A DNA stretch of 64,000 nt, taken from NCBI GenBank assembly GCA_044445965.1, contig JBIOEJ010000011.1, forward strand, positions 6,360-70,359, read 5' to 3'. Numbering within the stretch: the first letter of the stretch is position 1; each line of letters starts with the position of its first letter. Both the position numbers and the translations under genes were made by a program. Shown piece by piece: positions 44,372-53,940 of this stretch. This DNA is from GAS188 sp044445965 (lineage in GTDB: Bacteria; Pseudomonadota; Alphaproteobacteria; Rhizobiales; Beijerinckiaceae). Under the pieces are notes generated by a model, which saw nothing but the letters and a program-made list of their open reading frames with translations, was not told the origin of the DNA and searched no databases.

Positions 44372-45352
44372 ATGGGCTTTTTCAATCCCGCCTTCTGGAT
44401 ATTCGTTTCCGTCATCGCGGGCATCTACGCGATCATGGCGCTTGGACTTTATGTGCAGTTCTCGCTCGCGGGGTTGCCGAATTTCGGCCATGTGGCCTTC
44501 ATGGCGGTTGCCGCCTACACGATGGCGATCCTGGTCACGCGCTACGAGCTGCCGCTCCTCCTGGCGTCCTTCGCGGCCCTCGTCGCGGCCATCGCCTGGG
44601 CCTTCATTCTCGGCATTCCCACCTTGCGGCTGAGGGCCGATTATCTCGCCATCGCGACGGTCGCAGGCGGGGAGATCATCCGCTACCTGGCGATGAACCT
44701 GCCCGATTTGACCGGAGGTCCCGTCGGCTCCATGGCGATGCTCGGGCCGACCAAGCTCGCCATCTACAACGGGGAATGGCAGGCAATGTTGGACGCGCTT
44801 CGCTCATGGCTGTCGCCGCTCCTCGGTCGGATGCCGACCCGCGATGGCGTGATGGCGCTGATCGTCTGGCTTTGCGCCATCGTGCTGATCCTTCTCGTCT
44901 GGCGGCTGGAGCGATCGCCATGGGGGCGTGTCGAGAAGGCCATTCGCGAGGACGACGTCGCCGTCGCGGCGGTGGGTAAAAACGTGGTTGCCTTCAAGAT
45001 GCAGGCACTGGTGGTCGGCGCCGTGCTCGGCGGCCTCTCGGGCCTGCTGCTCGCCCTTCAGATCGGCGTCTTCAGCCCGGACGACTATCAGCCGACGCTC
45101 ACCTTCTACGCTTATCTCATCCTCATACTCGGCGGCATGAATCGGATCTGGGCCATTCCGCTCGGCGCTGCCTTGTTCAGCCTGCTCTATTCGGGCACGC
45201 GCTTCTTGAACTTCTTCCCCTTATCGCTTTTCGATTCGGGCTCGCGCGCCTTCCTGAGGCTGTTTCTCGTCGGCTTGCTGCTCGTGCTTTTCATGGCGTT
45301 GAGGCCGCAAGGCCTGCTCGGCTCGAGGCGCCAGCTTTTGCTGGAGAAGTGA
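44372..45352 (+). CDS. LIV-type ABC transporter permease (LivM-like), system 1
   Basis: Inner-membrane permease of 326 residues. The core has SLAGLPNFGHVAFMAVAAYTMAIL, TLRLRADYLAIATVAGGEIIRYL (the conserved R-x-x-Y-x-A-I-x-T block), NLPDLTGGPVGS, and the ATPase-contact loop SPWGRVEKAIREDDVAVAAVGKN. The ATG at 44372 gives MGFFNPAFW; a TTG one codon earlier is possible. Confidence 0.92.
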   Translation: MGFFNPAFWIFVSVIAGIYAIMALGLYVQFSLAGLPNFGHVAFMAVAAYTMAILVTRYELPLLLASFAALVAAIAWAFILGIPTLRLRADYLAIATVAGGEIIRYLAMNLPDLTGGPVGSMAMLGPTKLAIYNGEWQAMLDALRSWLSPLLGRMPTRDGVMALIVWLCAIVLILLVWRLERSPWGRVEKAIREDDVAVAAVGKNVVAFKMQALVVGAVLGGLSGLLLALQIGVFSPDDYQPTLTFYAYLILILGGMNRIWAIPLGAALFSLLYSGTRFLNFFPLSLFDSGSRAFLRLFLVGLLLVLFMALRPQGLLGSRRQLLLEK

Positions 45353-45355
45353 GCC

Positions 45356-46156
45356 GTGCTGCTCGAGCTTTCCAATGTCAGCAAGGCCTTCGGCGGAGTG
45401 GCCGCGCTCGACGATGTGAGCCTCGGGATCGATGAAGGTTCGATCACGGCGCTGATCGGCCCGAACGGAGCCGGCAAGAGCACCGTTTTCAATATCGCCT
45501 CCGGGTTCATGGCGCCTGACCGAGGCACGATCAGCTTCGCGGGGCGGGCGATGACCGGGCAGTCCGGCGACGCGGTCGCGCGCGCGGGCCTCGTCCGCGT
45601 CTTCCAGACGGCGCGCGTGCTCACCCGCATGACGCTTCTCGAGAACATGATGCTCGCGGCGCCGGCCCAGCCCGGAGAGCGATTCGGGCTCGTCTGGTTC
45701 GCTCCGCGTCGCGTGGCCGCGCGCGAAGCGCAAGTGCGCGAGGAGGCCTGCCGCCTCCTCGAGCTGGTGCGGCTCGCGCATCTCGCCGATGAATATGCCG
45801 GCGCGCTGTCCGGCGGCCAGCGCAAGCTGCTCGAGCTCGGCCGCGTGCTGATGGTGCGGCCGCGCATGCTGCTGCTCGACGAGCCGATGGCCGGGATTTC
45901 CCCTGTCCTCGCCGAGCAATTGCTGGACCATATTCGCTTGCTGAGGGCCGAGCATGGCATCACGATCTGCGTGATCGAGCACGATATGGAGATGGTCATG
46001 TCGTTGAGCGATCGCGTGATCGTCATGGATGAGGGGCGCGTCATCGCGGCGGGACCACCGGACGCCATTCAGCGCGATGCGCGCGTCATTGAAGCCTATC
46101 TCGGGCGGCTGCTGCCGGCCGAGGCCTCGAAGATCGCGGAGCGCGCGGCGCCGTGA
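45356..46156 (+). CDS. LIV-type ABC transporter ATP-binding protein (LivG-like), system 1
   Basis: ATPase of 266 residues starting at a GTG. Walker A GPNGAGKST near residue 36, the LivG-specific VRVFQTARVLTRMTLLENMML, signature LSGGQRKLLELGR, Walker B MLLLDEPMAGISP and switch His in CVIEHDMEMVM. It begins four bases after the livM-like stop and overlaps the next gene by four bases (GTGA). Confidence 0.93.
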   Translation: MLLELSNVSKAFGGVAALDDVSLGIDEGSITALIGPNGAGKSTVFNIASGFMAPDRGTISFAGRAMTGQSGDAVARAGLVRVFQTARVLTRMTLLENMMLAAPAQPGERFGLVWFAPRRVAAREAQVREEACRLLELVRLAHLADEYAGALSGGQRKLLELGRVLMVRPRMLLLDEPMAGISPVLAEQLLDHIRLLRAEHGITICVIEHDMEMVMSLSDRVIVMDEGRVIAAGPPDAIQRDARVIEAYLGRLLPAEASKIAERAAP

Positions 46157-46920
46157 GCGACCTCATCTTGACCGTCGAGGATCTCTGGGCGGGCTATGGG
46201 GATGAGGACATCCTCAAGGGCGTGTCGATCGGGATGAAGCGCGGAACGATCGTCGCCGTCATCGGACCCAACGGTTCGGGCAAGTCGACCTTGCTGAAGG
46301 CCATCTACGGCCTGGTCCGCGCCAGGCGAGGTGCCGTCACTTTCCACCGGGAGGACGGCGAGGCGGTGCCCCTCACTGGCAGGCGGCCCGCCGCCATCAC
46401 CGCTCTCGGCCTCAATATGGTGCCGCAGCTCGCCAATGTGTTTGCGGAGATGTCGGTCCGCGAAAACCTCGAGATCGGCGCCATCCCCATCCGCCGCCGC
46501 ACCGCTGATCAGCTCGAGAAGGTCTTGGCCGCGCTGCCGCTGATCAGGCCCTTGCTGTCGAAGCGCGCCGCGACCCTCTCCGGCGGACAGCGCCAGATGG
46601 TCGCGTTCAGCCGGGCGCTGATGTCGGATCCGACCCTCTTGATCCTCGACGAGCCCTCGGCCGGACTGGCGCCCAAGGTTCAAGACGAGGTCTTCGCCAG
46701 GATCAAGGCGATCAATGCCATGGGCGTCTCCATCCTCATGGTCGAGCAGCGGGCGCGGCAATGCCTGGCGGTCTCCGATTATGGCTATGTGCTGGAACAG
46801 GGGCGCAATCGGCTGGAGGGCTCCGGCTCGGAGATGCTCGAAGACCCGGAGGTGGTGCGGCTCTATCTCGGCGGCACGAAGCTGTCCCGCCAACCGGAAG
46901 ATCGGGGCATGGCGCCATGA
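46153..46920 (+). CDS. LIV-type ABC transporter ATP-binding protein (LivF-like), system 1
   Basis: ATPase of 255 residues. It has the short LivF form: LWAGYGDEDILKGVSI, Walker A GPNGSGKST near 37, signature LSGGQRQMVAFSRAL, Walker B LLILDEPSAGLAP, and MVEQRARQCLAVSDYGYVLEQG in place of a standard His switch. GTG start overlapping the livG-like stop. It is followed by the GH127-like gene after 66 bases. Confidence 0.93.
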   Translation: MSDLILTVEDLWAGYGDEDILKGVSIGMKRGTIVAVIGPNGSGKSTLLKAIYGLVRARRGAVTFHREDGEAVPLTGRRPAAITALGLNMVPQLANVFAEMSVRENLEIGAIPIRRRTADQLEKVLAALPLIRPLLSKRAATLSGGQRQMVAFSRALMSDPTLLILDEPSAGLAPKVQDEVFARIKAINAMGVSILMVEQRARQCLAVSDYGYVLEQGRNRLEGSGSEMLEDPEVVRLYLGGTKLSRQPEDRGMAP

Positions 46921-46986
46921 CGCCTCTTGGCCACCCTCGCCCTCAGCCGTGCGCTCAGCCTTGAACTCGCGCGTGAAGGAGAAGCC

Positions 46987-48756
46987 ATGTCCCCGCCCGT
47001 GACCGTTGCGCCGAGCCCCGCCATCCCCGCAGCCGGCAAGATGCTGCTCGACGTCTTCGACTATCGGGACGTTCGCCTGCTTCCGGGACGCTTCCTGACA
47101 CAGGTCGAACAGGCGCGCTCCTTCTATGGCGGCCTTTCCAATGACAGCATCCTCAAGGGCTTCCGCAGGCAGGCCGGTTTGCCGGCGCCCGGAGAGGATA
47201 TGAAGGGCTGGGCTTCGGCGACCTGCGCCGGCATTTTCGGCCAGCTCGTGAGCGGCATGGTTCGCCTCGGCAAGGCGACCGGCGACACGGCGCTTTGCCA
47301 AAAAGCCGTGGCGCTCTTCGAAGGCTGGCTCGAGACGATGCCGGCGGACGGCAACGCCCATATGCGGACCTATGATTGGGACAAGCTCGTCTGCGGCCTC
47401 GTCGACCTCCATTGCCATCTGGGTATCGAGGCGGCCATGCCGATCCTGCGCGCCACCACCGATTGGGCCGCCGGGACCTTCGACAAGTCCCGTCCGCTTG
47501 CCGATGATCACGACTTCTGGGGCGCGGGCCCCGGCCTCACCTCGGAGTGGTACACGCTGCCGGAGAATCTCTATCGCGCCTATCTCGCGAGCGGCGATGC
47601 CGCATTCAAATCCTTCGCCGATATTTGGCTCTACCATGATTACTGGGAACCCTTTGCGCGGTCCGCCGAGATCGAAGAGATCCACACCGTGCATGCCTAT
47701 AGCCATGTGAATTCGTTCAGCAGCGCGGCCGCCGCATACCAGGTCACCGGTGATGAGCGCTATCTGCGCATCTGCCGCAATGCCTACGATTTCCTGCAGC
47801 GCACCCAGGTCTACGCGACGGGCGGCTATGGACCCGACGAGCGCTTGATGCGCGCCGACGGCAGCCTTGGGCGCTCGCTCGATTGCTGCGGCTATCATGC
47901 GGAAATTCCCTGCGGAGCCTGGGCGGCGTTCAAGCTGTCGAGATACTTGATGGCCTTCACGGGCGAAGCTCGCTTCGGCGATTGGATCGAGACCACGCTG
48001 CTCAATGCGCTGGCCGGATGCCTGCCGCCGCAGCCGGACGGCAAGGCCTTTTACTACGGCGATTACCGGATCTCGGGAGGCACCAAGCAGTTCTACTGGC
48101 ATGAATGGCCATGCTGTTCTGGAACCTATATCCAGCTGATGGCCGAATACCATAATCTCATTTATTTCAAGGATGACGCCGGTATCTATGTCAATCTCTA
48201 TATGCCCTCGGAGTTGCATTGGCGCCAGGGCGAGCACGCGGTGACGCTGCGTCAGGAGACTGCCTATCCTGAACGTCCGGACAGCACCGTCACGCTGGAG
48301 CTTGCCGAGCCGGCCCGGTTCGCGCTCCGTTTCCGCATTCCTTCATGGGCCAAGGACGCGTCCCTTTCCCTCAACGGCGCCGCGCTCGAGGTCGAGGCCA
48401 AGCCCGGCGATTGGGCGAGCCTCGAGCGGGAGTGGGCGCAAGGCGACCGGGTCACCGTCAATCTGCCGATGGCGCTCAGGGTGGTGCCGGTCGATGCACA
48501 GCATCCGAGCCGGGCCGCCATCGTCTACGGGCCGGTCGTGCTGGCGCAGGACGAAGCCTGCTGCCGGCGCCCTCTCACGATGGCTCCGCACACCGCGCTC
48601 GAGAAGCGACTGGTGAAGGAAGGAGAGCGGCTGAGCTTTCGCATCATCAACGGCGTTCCCGAGCGGCACACGCGCTATTTGCTGCCGCTCTACGATTTTC
48701 CGGCGAACTGGCCCTATTTCGTCTATTTCGACCTTCACGCGCCGACCCTGTACTGA
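46987..48756 (+). CDS. Glycoside hydrolase family 127-like (DUF1680) protein
   Basis: A 589-residue protein with an (alpha/alpha)6-barrel followed by beta-domains, as in GH127/GH146 beta-L-arabinofuranosidases. No signal peptide is seen, so it is probably cytoplasmic. Recognisable blocks are SNDSILKGFRRQAGLPAPG, HDFWGAGPGLTSEWYTLPENL, the barrel Cys region LDCCGYHAEIPCGAW and HEWPCCSGTYIQLMAEY, then a beta-sandwich with FALRFRIPSWAKDASLSLNG. In GH127 a Cys with nearby Glu and zinc-binding Cys residues act in catalysis; here Glu-x-x-Cys replaces the usual Glu-x-Cys and CCSGT the usual CCPPN, so chemistry may differ. It follows the LIV-type transporter in the same direction. Confidence 0.85.
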   Translation: MSPPVTVAPSPAIPAAGKMLLDVFDYRDVRLLPGRFLTQVEQARSFYGGLSNDSILKGFRRQAGLPAPGEDMKGWASATCAGIFGQLVSGMVRLGKATGDTALCQKAVALFEGWLETMPADGNAHMRTYDWDKLVCGLVDLHCHLGIEAAMPILRATTDWAAGTFDKSRPLADDHDFWGAGPGLTSEWYTLPENLYRAYLASGDAAFKSFADIWLYHDYWEPFARSAEIEEIHTVHAYSHVNSFSSAAAAYQVTGDERYLRICRNAYDFLQRTQVYATGGYGPDERLMRADGSLGRSLDCCGYHAEIPCGAWAAFKLSRYLMAFTGEARFGDWIETTLLNALAGCLPPQPDGKAFYYGDYRISGGTKQFYWHEWPCCSGTYIQLMAEYHNLIYFKDDAGIYVNLYMPSELHWRQGEHAVTLRQETAYPERPDSTVTLELAEPARFALRFRIPSWAKDASLSLNGAALEVEAKPGDWASLEREWAQGDRVTVNLPMALRVVPVDAQHPSRAAIVYGPVVLAQDEACCRRPLTMAPHTALEKRLVKEGERLSFRIINGVPERHTRYLLPLYDFPANWPYFVYFDLHAPTLY

Positions 48757-48775
48757 GCCGCCGGCGCGTCCCGCC

Positions 48776-49057
48776 TCAGCCACCGGCGGCGGCTGAGGCC
48801 GGCTCGCCGATCACGGCTGCGGCTTCCTCGAGCGCTGCGGCCGCAAGGCGTGCGTCGCGTTCCTCGAAGCGCTGCAACACCGCGCAGAAGGAGGGCACGA
48901 ACAGGACGGCAAGGCAGGTCGAGGCGATCATACCGCTGAAGACGGAGATGCCGATCGACCGGCGTGCCGAAGCGCCTGCGCCGGTCGCCAAGACGAGCGG
49001 CAGCACGCCCAGGATGAAGGCGAAGGAGGTCATCAGGATCGGCCTGAAGCTTTCCAA
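48776..49057 (-). pseudogene. C-terminal fragment of an RND efflux pump (HAE1 family)
   Basis: About 92 residues (SFRPILMTSFAFILGVLPLVLATGAGA, then RRSIGISVFSGMIASTCLAVLFVP) match the last two or three helices of AcrB/MexB-like pumps. The preceding 950 residues are absent, and the frame upstream is open only to a TAG about 40 bases earlier. Confidence 0.8.
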
Positions 49058-49169
49058 GAGCTTCCCGCAGGGGCTCGTCTACCAGGTGCCCTTCGACACC
49101 ACCACCATAGGCTCGCTGGTTCTCGCGAACGCCCCCGTGCTTCGTCGCTCGCTCGACGGCGTGGCGTGA
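49047..49169 (+). pseudogene. Inverted internal fragment of an RND efflux pump
   Basis: On the plus strand KLSKSFPQGLVYQVPFDTTT matches the conserved segment around residue 300-330 of HAE1-type RND pumps (usually FP.GL.Y..PFDTT). It directly abuts the C-terminal fragment but in the opposite orientation, sharing the AAGCTT junction. It ends at TGA 49167-49169 after unrelated residues. Confidence 0.65.
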
Positions 49170-49180
49170 CCGGGGGTCGC

Positions 49181-50419
49181 TTACCTCGCCATCGAGACGA
49201 TGGTTGCGTTCGAACCCGCGGTCCGGGGCAGCTTGTCGCGTAGCAGCGGCGGGCAAACCTGATTGCGACCGTTGCGCTTCGCCGAATAGAGGGCGATGTC
49301 CGCAGCCGAGATCAGCTCGGCCGCCGAGAGGGTGGATACCGGCGCGGCCGCGACGCCGAAGCTCGCCGTGACGACCCTTTGCGCGGTTGCCCCGTCATGG
49401 GGAATGCCAAGCGCTTCGACCGAGCGCCTGATCCTCTCGGCGACGCGGACCGCGTCGATCATCTCCGTCTTCGGGAGCAGCAGCAGAATTTCCTCGCCGC
49501 CATAGCGCACCGCCAGATCGTCGTCGCCGCGCAGCTCCGCGGTCGTGCAGGCGGCAACCCGCTTCAAGCACGCATCGCCGGCCAGGTGGCCGTATCTGTC
49601 GTTGAAGGCCTTGAAATGGTCGATGTCGAGGAGCACGGCCGCAACCGGCGAGGAATGCTCGTCGCCTTTCTGCCAAAGCTCGGCTATGCGGGCATTGAGG
49701 TGATGCCGATTGGCCAAGTCGGTCAGCGCATCGCGCTTCGCCGCGGCATCGGCTTCCGCAAGCCTCAGGCGACCGCGCAGGGACTGGAGATAGGACCGGC
49801 GAAAATCACGTTCGAGATAGAAATTCGATATCAAGGTCAGATAAGCGCAAGTGGTGAGCGAGACCAGCACCACGAGGGCCACCGGCCCCGGCAGGCGACC
49901 ATCCATCAGTACGGTTGCGGCCTGACTGGCAACGATGCATGTGGATACGACAGCCGCGTAAGCAAACGGCAGTCTTTGAATGGTGTTTGTATATACGACG
50001 ATAAGCAATACAAAATATAAATAATGATCCGCATAAGGAGATCTGCTGACCAAGAATACGCACAGGATTTGCAGGACGATCGCGACCGGAAGGGTTGCCG
50101 TCAGACCTTCGCGAACCGCCCTCGCAGGCGAGTTTCTGATCAACCAGGCGACGAGCAGCATCCAAGGCGTGACGACGCCGAAATGCAGCGCAATCGCCAG
50201 ACGCAGCGCGTCCGGAACGAGAAGCCAGACTCCGATCAGGAACAGGTTGTAGATGACGACGGTGGCAAGGGTATTGGCCCGCAAGCGCTGCGCACGCCGC
50301 AATCGCGTGTCGAGCTCGAACTGCCGCTCGAGCCAGAGCGGAAAGGCGAGGCCCTTATGGCGCGCCTCGATAAAGGCCTCCACGGCCTTGAGCGTGATCG
50401 GCTCGCCGGTCATGTGCAT
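49181..50419 (-). CDS. Diguanylate cyclase (GGDEF) with membrane sensor domain
   Basis: Makes cyclic di-GMP. The 412 residues from the ATG at 50419 (or 50413) comprise about 45 N-terminal residues, five to six membrane helices (from TVVIYNLFLIGVWLLV to TCAYLTLISNFYLERD), a short coiled linker and a GGDEF domain. The active site reads RYGGEEILLLLP (GGEEI, active-type). The inhibitory I-site RxxD five residues before it is not in place: Gly replaces the Arg, with Arg one residue further upstream. The longer frame to 50635 contains basic, low-complexity sequence without a start signal. Confidence 0.88.
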   Translation of the reverse strand: MHMTGEPITLKAVEAFIEARHKGLAFPLWLERQFELDTRLRRAQRLRANTLATVVIYNLFLIGVWLLVPDALRLAIALHFGVVTPWMLLVAWLIRNSPARAVREGLTATLPVAIVLQILCVFLVSRSPYADHYLYFVLLIVVYTNTIQRLPFAYAAVVSTCIVASQAATVLMDGRLPGPVALVVLVSLTTCAYLTLISNFYLERDFRRSYLQSLRGRLRLAEADAAAKRDALTDLANRHHLNARIAELWQKGDEHSSPVAAVLLDIDHFKAFNDRYGHLAGDACLKRVAACTTAELRGDDDLAVRYGGEEILLLLPKTEMIDAVRVAERIRRSVEALGIPHDGATAQRVVTASFGVAAAPVSTLSAAELISAADIALYSAKRNGRNQVCPPLLRDKLPRTAGSNATIVSMAR

Positions 50420-50640
50420 GACCGCAAAGTGTAGAAAATTTGTCTTTAGAAATCGTTCATCGAAATGAAGGTTTCTGATTCGAGATTCGCTCGATCTGCA
50501 AAGTTCCTTTGCGCCAATTCGGGTTTTTGGGCGTCGCGTCAAGGTCAAGACTGGTCGTCGGGCGCGGCGCCCGGCGCGGGGTGACCTGTCGTGCCGGCGT
50601 CCATGGTGGTCGCGCTTTCTCGGACAGGAGGACATATTCG

Positions 50641-51255
50641 ATGACGGATTTGAGGCTGCGCTTCTCGCCGACCTCGCCCTATGTGCGCAAGGTACGCGTT
50701 TTCGCCGCGGAGGCCGGATTGACCGGCGCCATCGAGCTCGTTGCGAGCAATCCCTATGATCCCGCGACCGATCTCGTGAACATCAACCCGCTCGGCAAGG
50801 TGCCGGCGCTCGAATCGCGCGACGGCGTATTCATAGGCTCGATGCTCATCTGCCTGTATCTCGACACGCGTTACGAAGGGCCGCGGCTCATCCCGACCGA
50901 GCCGAAGGAGCGCTGGCCCGTGCTGCAGCTCCACGCGCTCGCTGAGGGCACGACCGACGCGACGGTCGCCATCCTGCAGGAGCGAGGACGCCGGCCGGCC
51001 GAGAAATTGCATCCCCCCGTAGTCGAGCGCCAGCTCGGCAAGATCGTGCGCACCGTTGCGGCGATCGATCGCCAGGTCCGGCAATTCGCCGAACGCGTCG
51101 ACCTCGGCACCATCGCGGTCGGTTGCGCGCTCGGCTTTCTCGATCTGCGCTTCGGGGAATTCGACTGGCGCTCCGCCGCGCCTCCCCTGCGCGACTGGTA
51201 TGCGGGCTTTTCGCAACGCCCTTCGATGGTGTTGACGAAGCCGCCCGAAGCTTGA
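50641..51255 (+). CDS. Glutathione S-transferase family protein
   Basis: Cytoplasmic thioredoxin-fold plus helical C-domain, 204 residues. The N-terminus RLRFSPTSPYVRKVRVFAAEAGL fits GSTs with a Ser-Pro-Tyr active-site loop, and NPLGKVPALESRDG is the conserved G-site cis-Pro block; the C-domain has TIAVGCALGFLDLRFGEFDW. AGGAGG lies ten bases before the ATG. It is divergent from the diguanylate cyclase. Confidence 0.9.
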   Translation: MTDLRLRFSPTSPYVRKVRVFAAEAGLTGAIELVASNPYDPATDLVNINPLGKVPALESRDGVFIGSMLICLYLDTRYEGPRLIPTEPKERWPVLQLHALAEGTTDATVAILQERGRRPAEKLHPPVVERQLGKIVRTVAAIDRQVRQFAERVDLGTIAVGCALGFLDLRFGEFDWRSAAPPLRDWYAGFSQRPSMVLTKPPEA

Positions 51256-51297
51256 TGCACAACATTCTCTCGCCCGGCGAATTCGGAGGAATCGAAC

Positions 51298-51627
51298 ATG
51301 ATCTACGAGCACAGGACCTATACGACGCATCCATGGAAGCTTCGCCAACAGCTCGAACTCTATGAAAAGCATGGGCTGCCGGTCATTGCGCGTCATAACG
51401 GCTATCCAGTGCTGGTCGGGGCACAGGAGACCGGCAACGTCAACTCGTACGTGCATGTCTATGCGTTCGAGAGCTTCGAGGAGCGGATGCGCCGCCAGGC
51501 GGCGATGCGCGCCGACCCGCAGATGCAGGACTATCTGCGCCTGCTGCGCGAAGCCGACACCATCGCCGATATGGAATGCAAATTCCTGATCGCGCCGGCT
51601 TTCTTCAAGCCGCCCTCCGGCGGTTGA
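51298..51627 (+). CDS. NIPSNAP family protein
   Basis: A 109-residue dimeric alpha/beta (ferredoxin-like) protein. MIYEHRTYTTHPWKLRQQLELYEKHGLPVIARHNGYPVLVG is the NIPSNAP N-terminal pattern, followed by VNSYVHVYAFESFEERMRRQ. Such proteins often accompany CoA-ester catabolic genes. It lies 43 bases after the GST gene. Confidence 0.88.
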   Translation: MIYEHRTYTTHPWKLRQQLELYEKHGLPVIARHNGYPVLVGAQETGNVNSYVHVYAFESFEERMRRQAAMRADPQMQDYLRLLREADTIADMECKFLIAPAFFKPPSGG

Positions 51628-51632
51628 GGGCG

Positions 51633-52847
<1,215 letters not shown>

Positions 52848-52853
52848 CCTGAT

Positions 52854-53312
52854 CTAACGCCCGGCCGAGATCACGGTCGCTTCGCCGACCGTCACTTTGT
52901 CGCCTGCCTTGGTCTCGCACCAAACGTCGAGCCGATAGGCGATATCGCCGGCCATTGTCGGCTCGACGGAGGTCACTCTCGCGCAAGAGACGATCACGTC
53001 GTCCTCGTAGATCGGCTTGATGTATTTCGTCCTGAGGTTGCCCTTGCGGGCGACGCAGTCGCCGAAACGATCGATCAAGAGCTCCATGATCCAGTTCGTC
53101 GAGACCATGCCGTCGGCAATGATCCCGGGCAGTCCCTGGGACTTCGCATAGCCGTCATCGTCGTGGATCGTGGGCTCCTGCCGCTCGATCCGGCCCGTAT
53201 CCAAGGCGACCGTCGGCTGCGCGTCCACATACCGGCGCATCCGCTCGCGGGTCATCTGGCGGGGCCGGCCGCGAAGCGTGGCGCCGACCTCCAACCCCTT
53301 GTCCATGCTCAT
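52854..53312 (-). CDS. MaoC-like dehydratase
   Basis: Hotdog-fold protein of 152 residues. It has the MaoC C-terminal pattern: DGYAKSQGLPGIIADGMVSTNWIMELL (the hydratase-loop with IIADG replacing the usual Asp/His motif) and RTKYIKPIYEDDVIV. The Asp-x4-His catalytic pair seen in R-specific hydratases (motif D..P.H) is present only as DDDGYAKSQGLPG without the His. Overlaps the partner gene by four bases. Confidence 0.82.
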   Translation of the reverse strand: MSMDKGLEVGATLRGRPRQMTRERMRRYVDAQPTVALDTGRIERQEPTIHDDDGYAKSQGLPGIIADGMVSTNWIMELLIDRFGDCVARKGNLRTKYIKPIYEDDVIVSCARVTSVEPTMAGDIAYRLDVWCETKAGDKVTVGEATVISAGR

Positions 53313-53803
53313 CGCCCGCCTCCCGCCGCTGCTTCATCCTTGCCGCGATAGGACAAGATCACCGTGTCGCGGTACAAGATGAGCAGGCGATCGTCGGAGG
53401 CCGCGCGCATCTCGATATCCATATGGACGTAGTCGCGCCCGCGCTTGACGTAGCGCTTCGAGACGAAGCCCTTGACGCGCAAGACCTCGTCTGCCCGCAC
53501 CGCCTCGTGGACCGTCGCGTCATATTCATAGTGCAGGCGGGCATGCGGCCCGGTGCCCGCCGGACAGGCATGGCGATAGAGCCGCAGCTTGTCGAGATGC
53601 ACCATGGTGGGAGGCGCGATCTGGCCTTCCCTTCCCTGGAAGCAATCTTGGTGAAGCTCGACCGCATGGGCGTATTCGCGGATGACGAAGCGGCTGATCT
53701 TGTATTCCACAGGGCCCAGCACATCTCCCTCTTCGAGATCGGTGACGTAACGCCCGATGGCCAAGGCCGCTCTCCCTGCTCGTCGATCGGCATCCGATAG
53801 CAT
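53309..53803 (-). CDS. MaoC-like dehydratase N-terminal (FAS1-like) domain protein
   Basis: Hotdog-fold partner of the next protein, 164 residues. Blocks include VTDLEEGDVLGPVEYKISRFVIREYAHAVE and APPTMVHLDKLRLYRHACP. Such domain pairs form heterodimeric hydratases, for example mesaconyl- or itaconyl-CoA-type enzymes. The ATG at 53803 is used; a TTG two codons earlier is possible. It is divergent from the LysR gene. Confidence 0.8.
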   Translation of the reverse strand: MLSDADRRAGRAALAIGRYVTDLEEGDVLGPVEYKISRFVIREYAHAVELHQDCFQGREGQIAPPTMVHLDKLRLYRHACPAGTGPHARLHYEYDATVHEAVRADEVLRVKGFVSKRYVKRGRDYVHMDIEMRAASDDRLLILYRDTVILSYRGKDEAAAGGGR

Positions 53804-53884
53804 CGCCAATTCGCCAGAGGTATCGGCATGAGCCGAGCACTAGCTTTTCGCCCTACGCAAGGTTGGGTGTTAGAGCGGTTGGCT

Positions 53885-53904
53885 GCTTCGCCGGGAAATG
53901 CTTT
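53885..53904. repeat. Left inverted repeat of a palindromic element
   Basis: GCTTCGCCGGGAAATGCTTT, the exact reverse complement of 54858-54877. It lies 37 bases upstream of the LysR ATG. It is probably half of a dispersed palindromic repeat. Confidence 0.7.
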
Positions 53905-53940
53905 AAGTTGCGCCATTCGGGGGGAGAAGCGAGGGGTCTC

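Noticed and set aside
46096..48237. A 713-codon minus-strand frame across livF and the GH127-like gene
   Set aside because: Shadow of two well-supported plus-strand genes; no RBS or family match.
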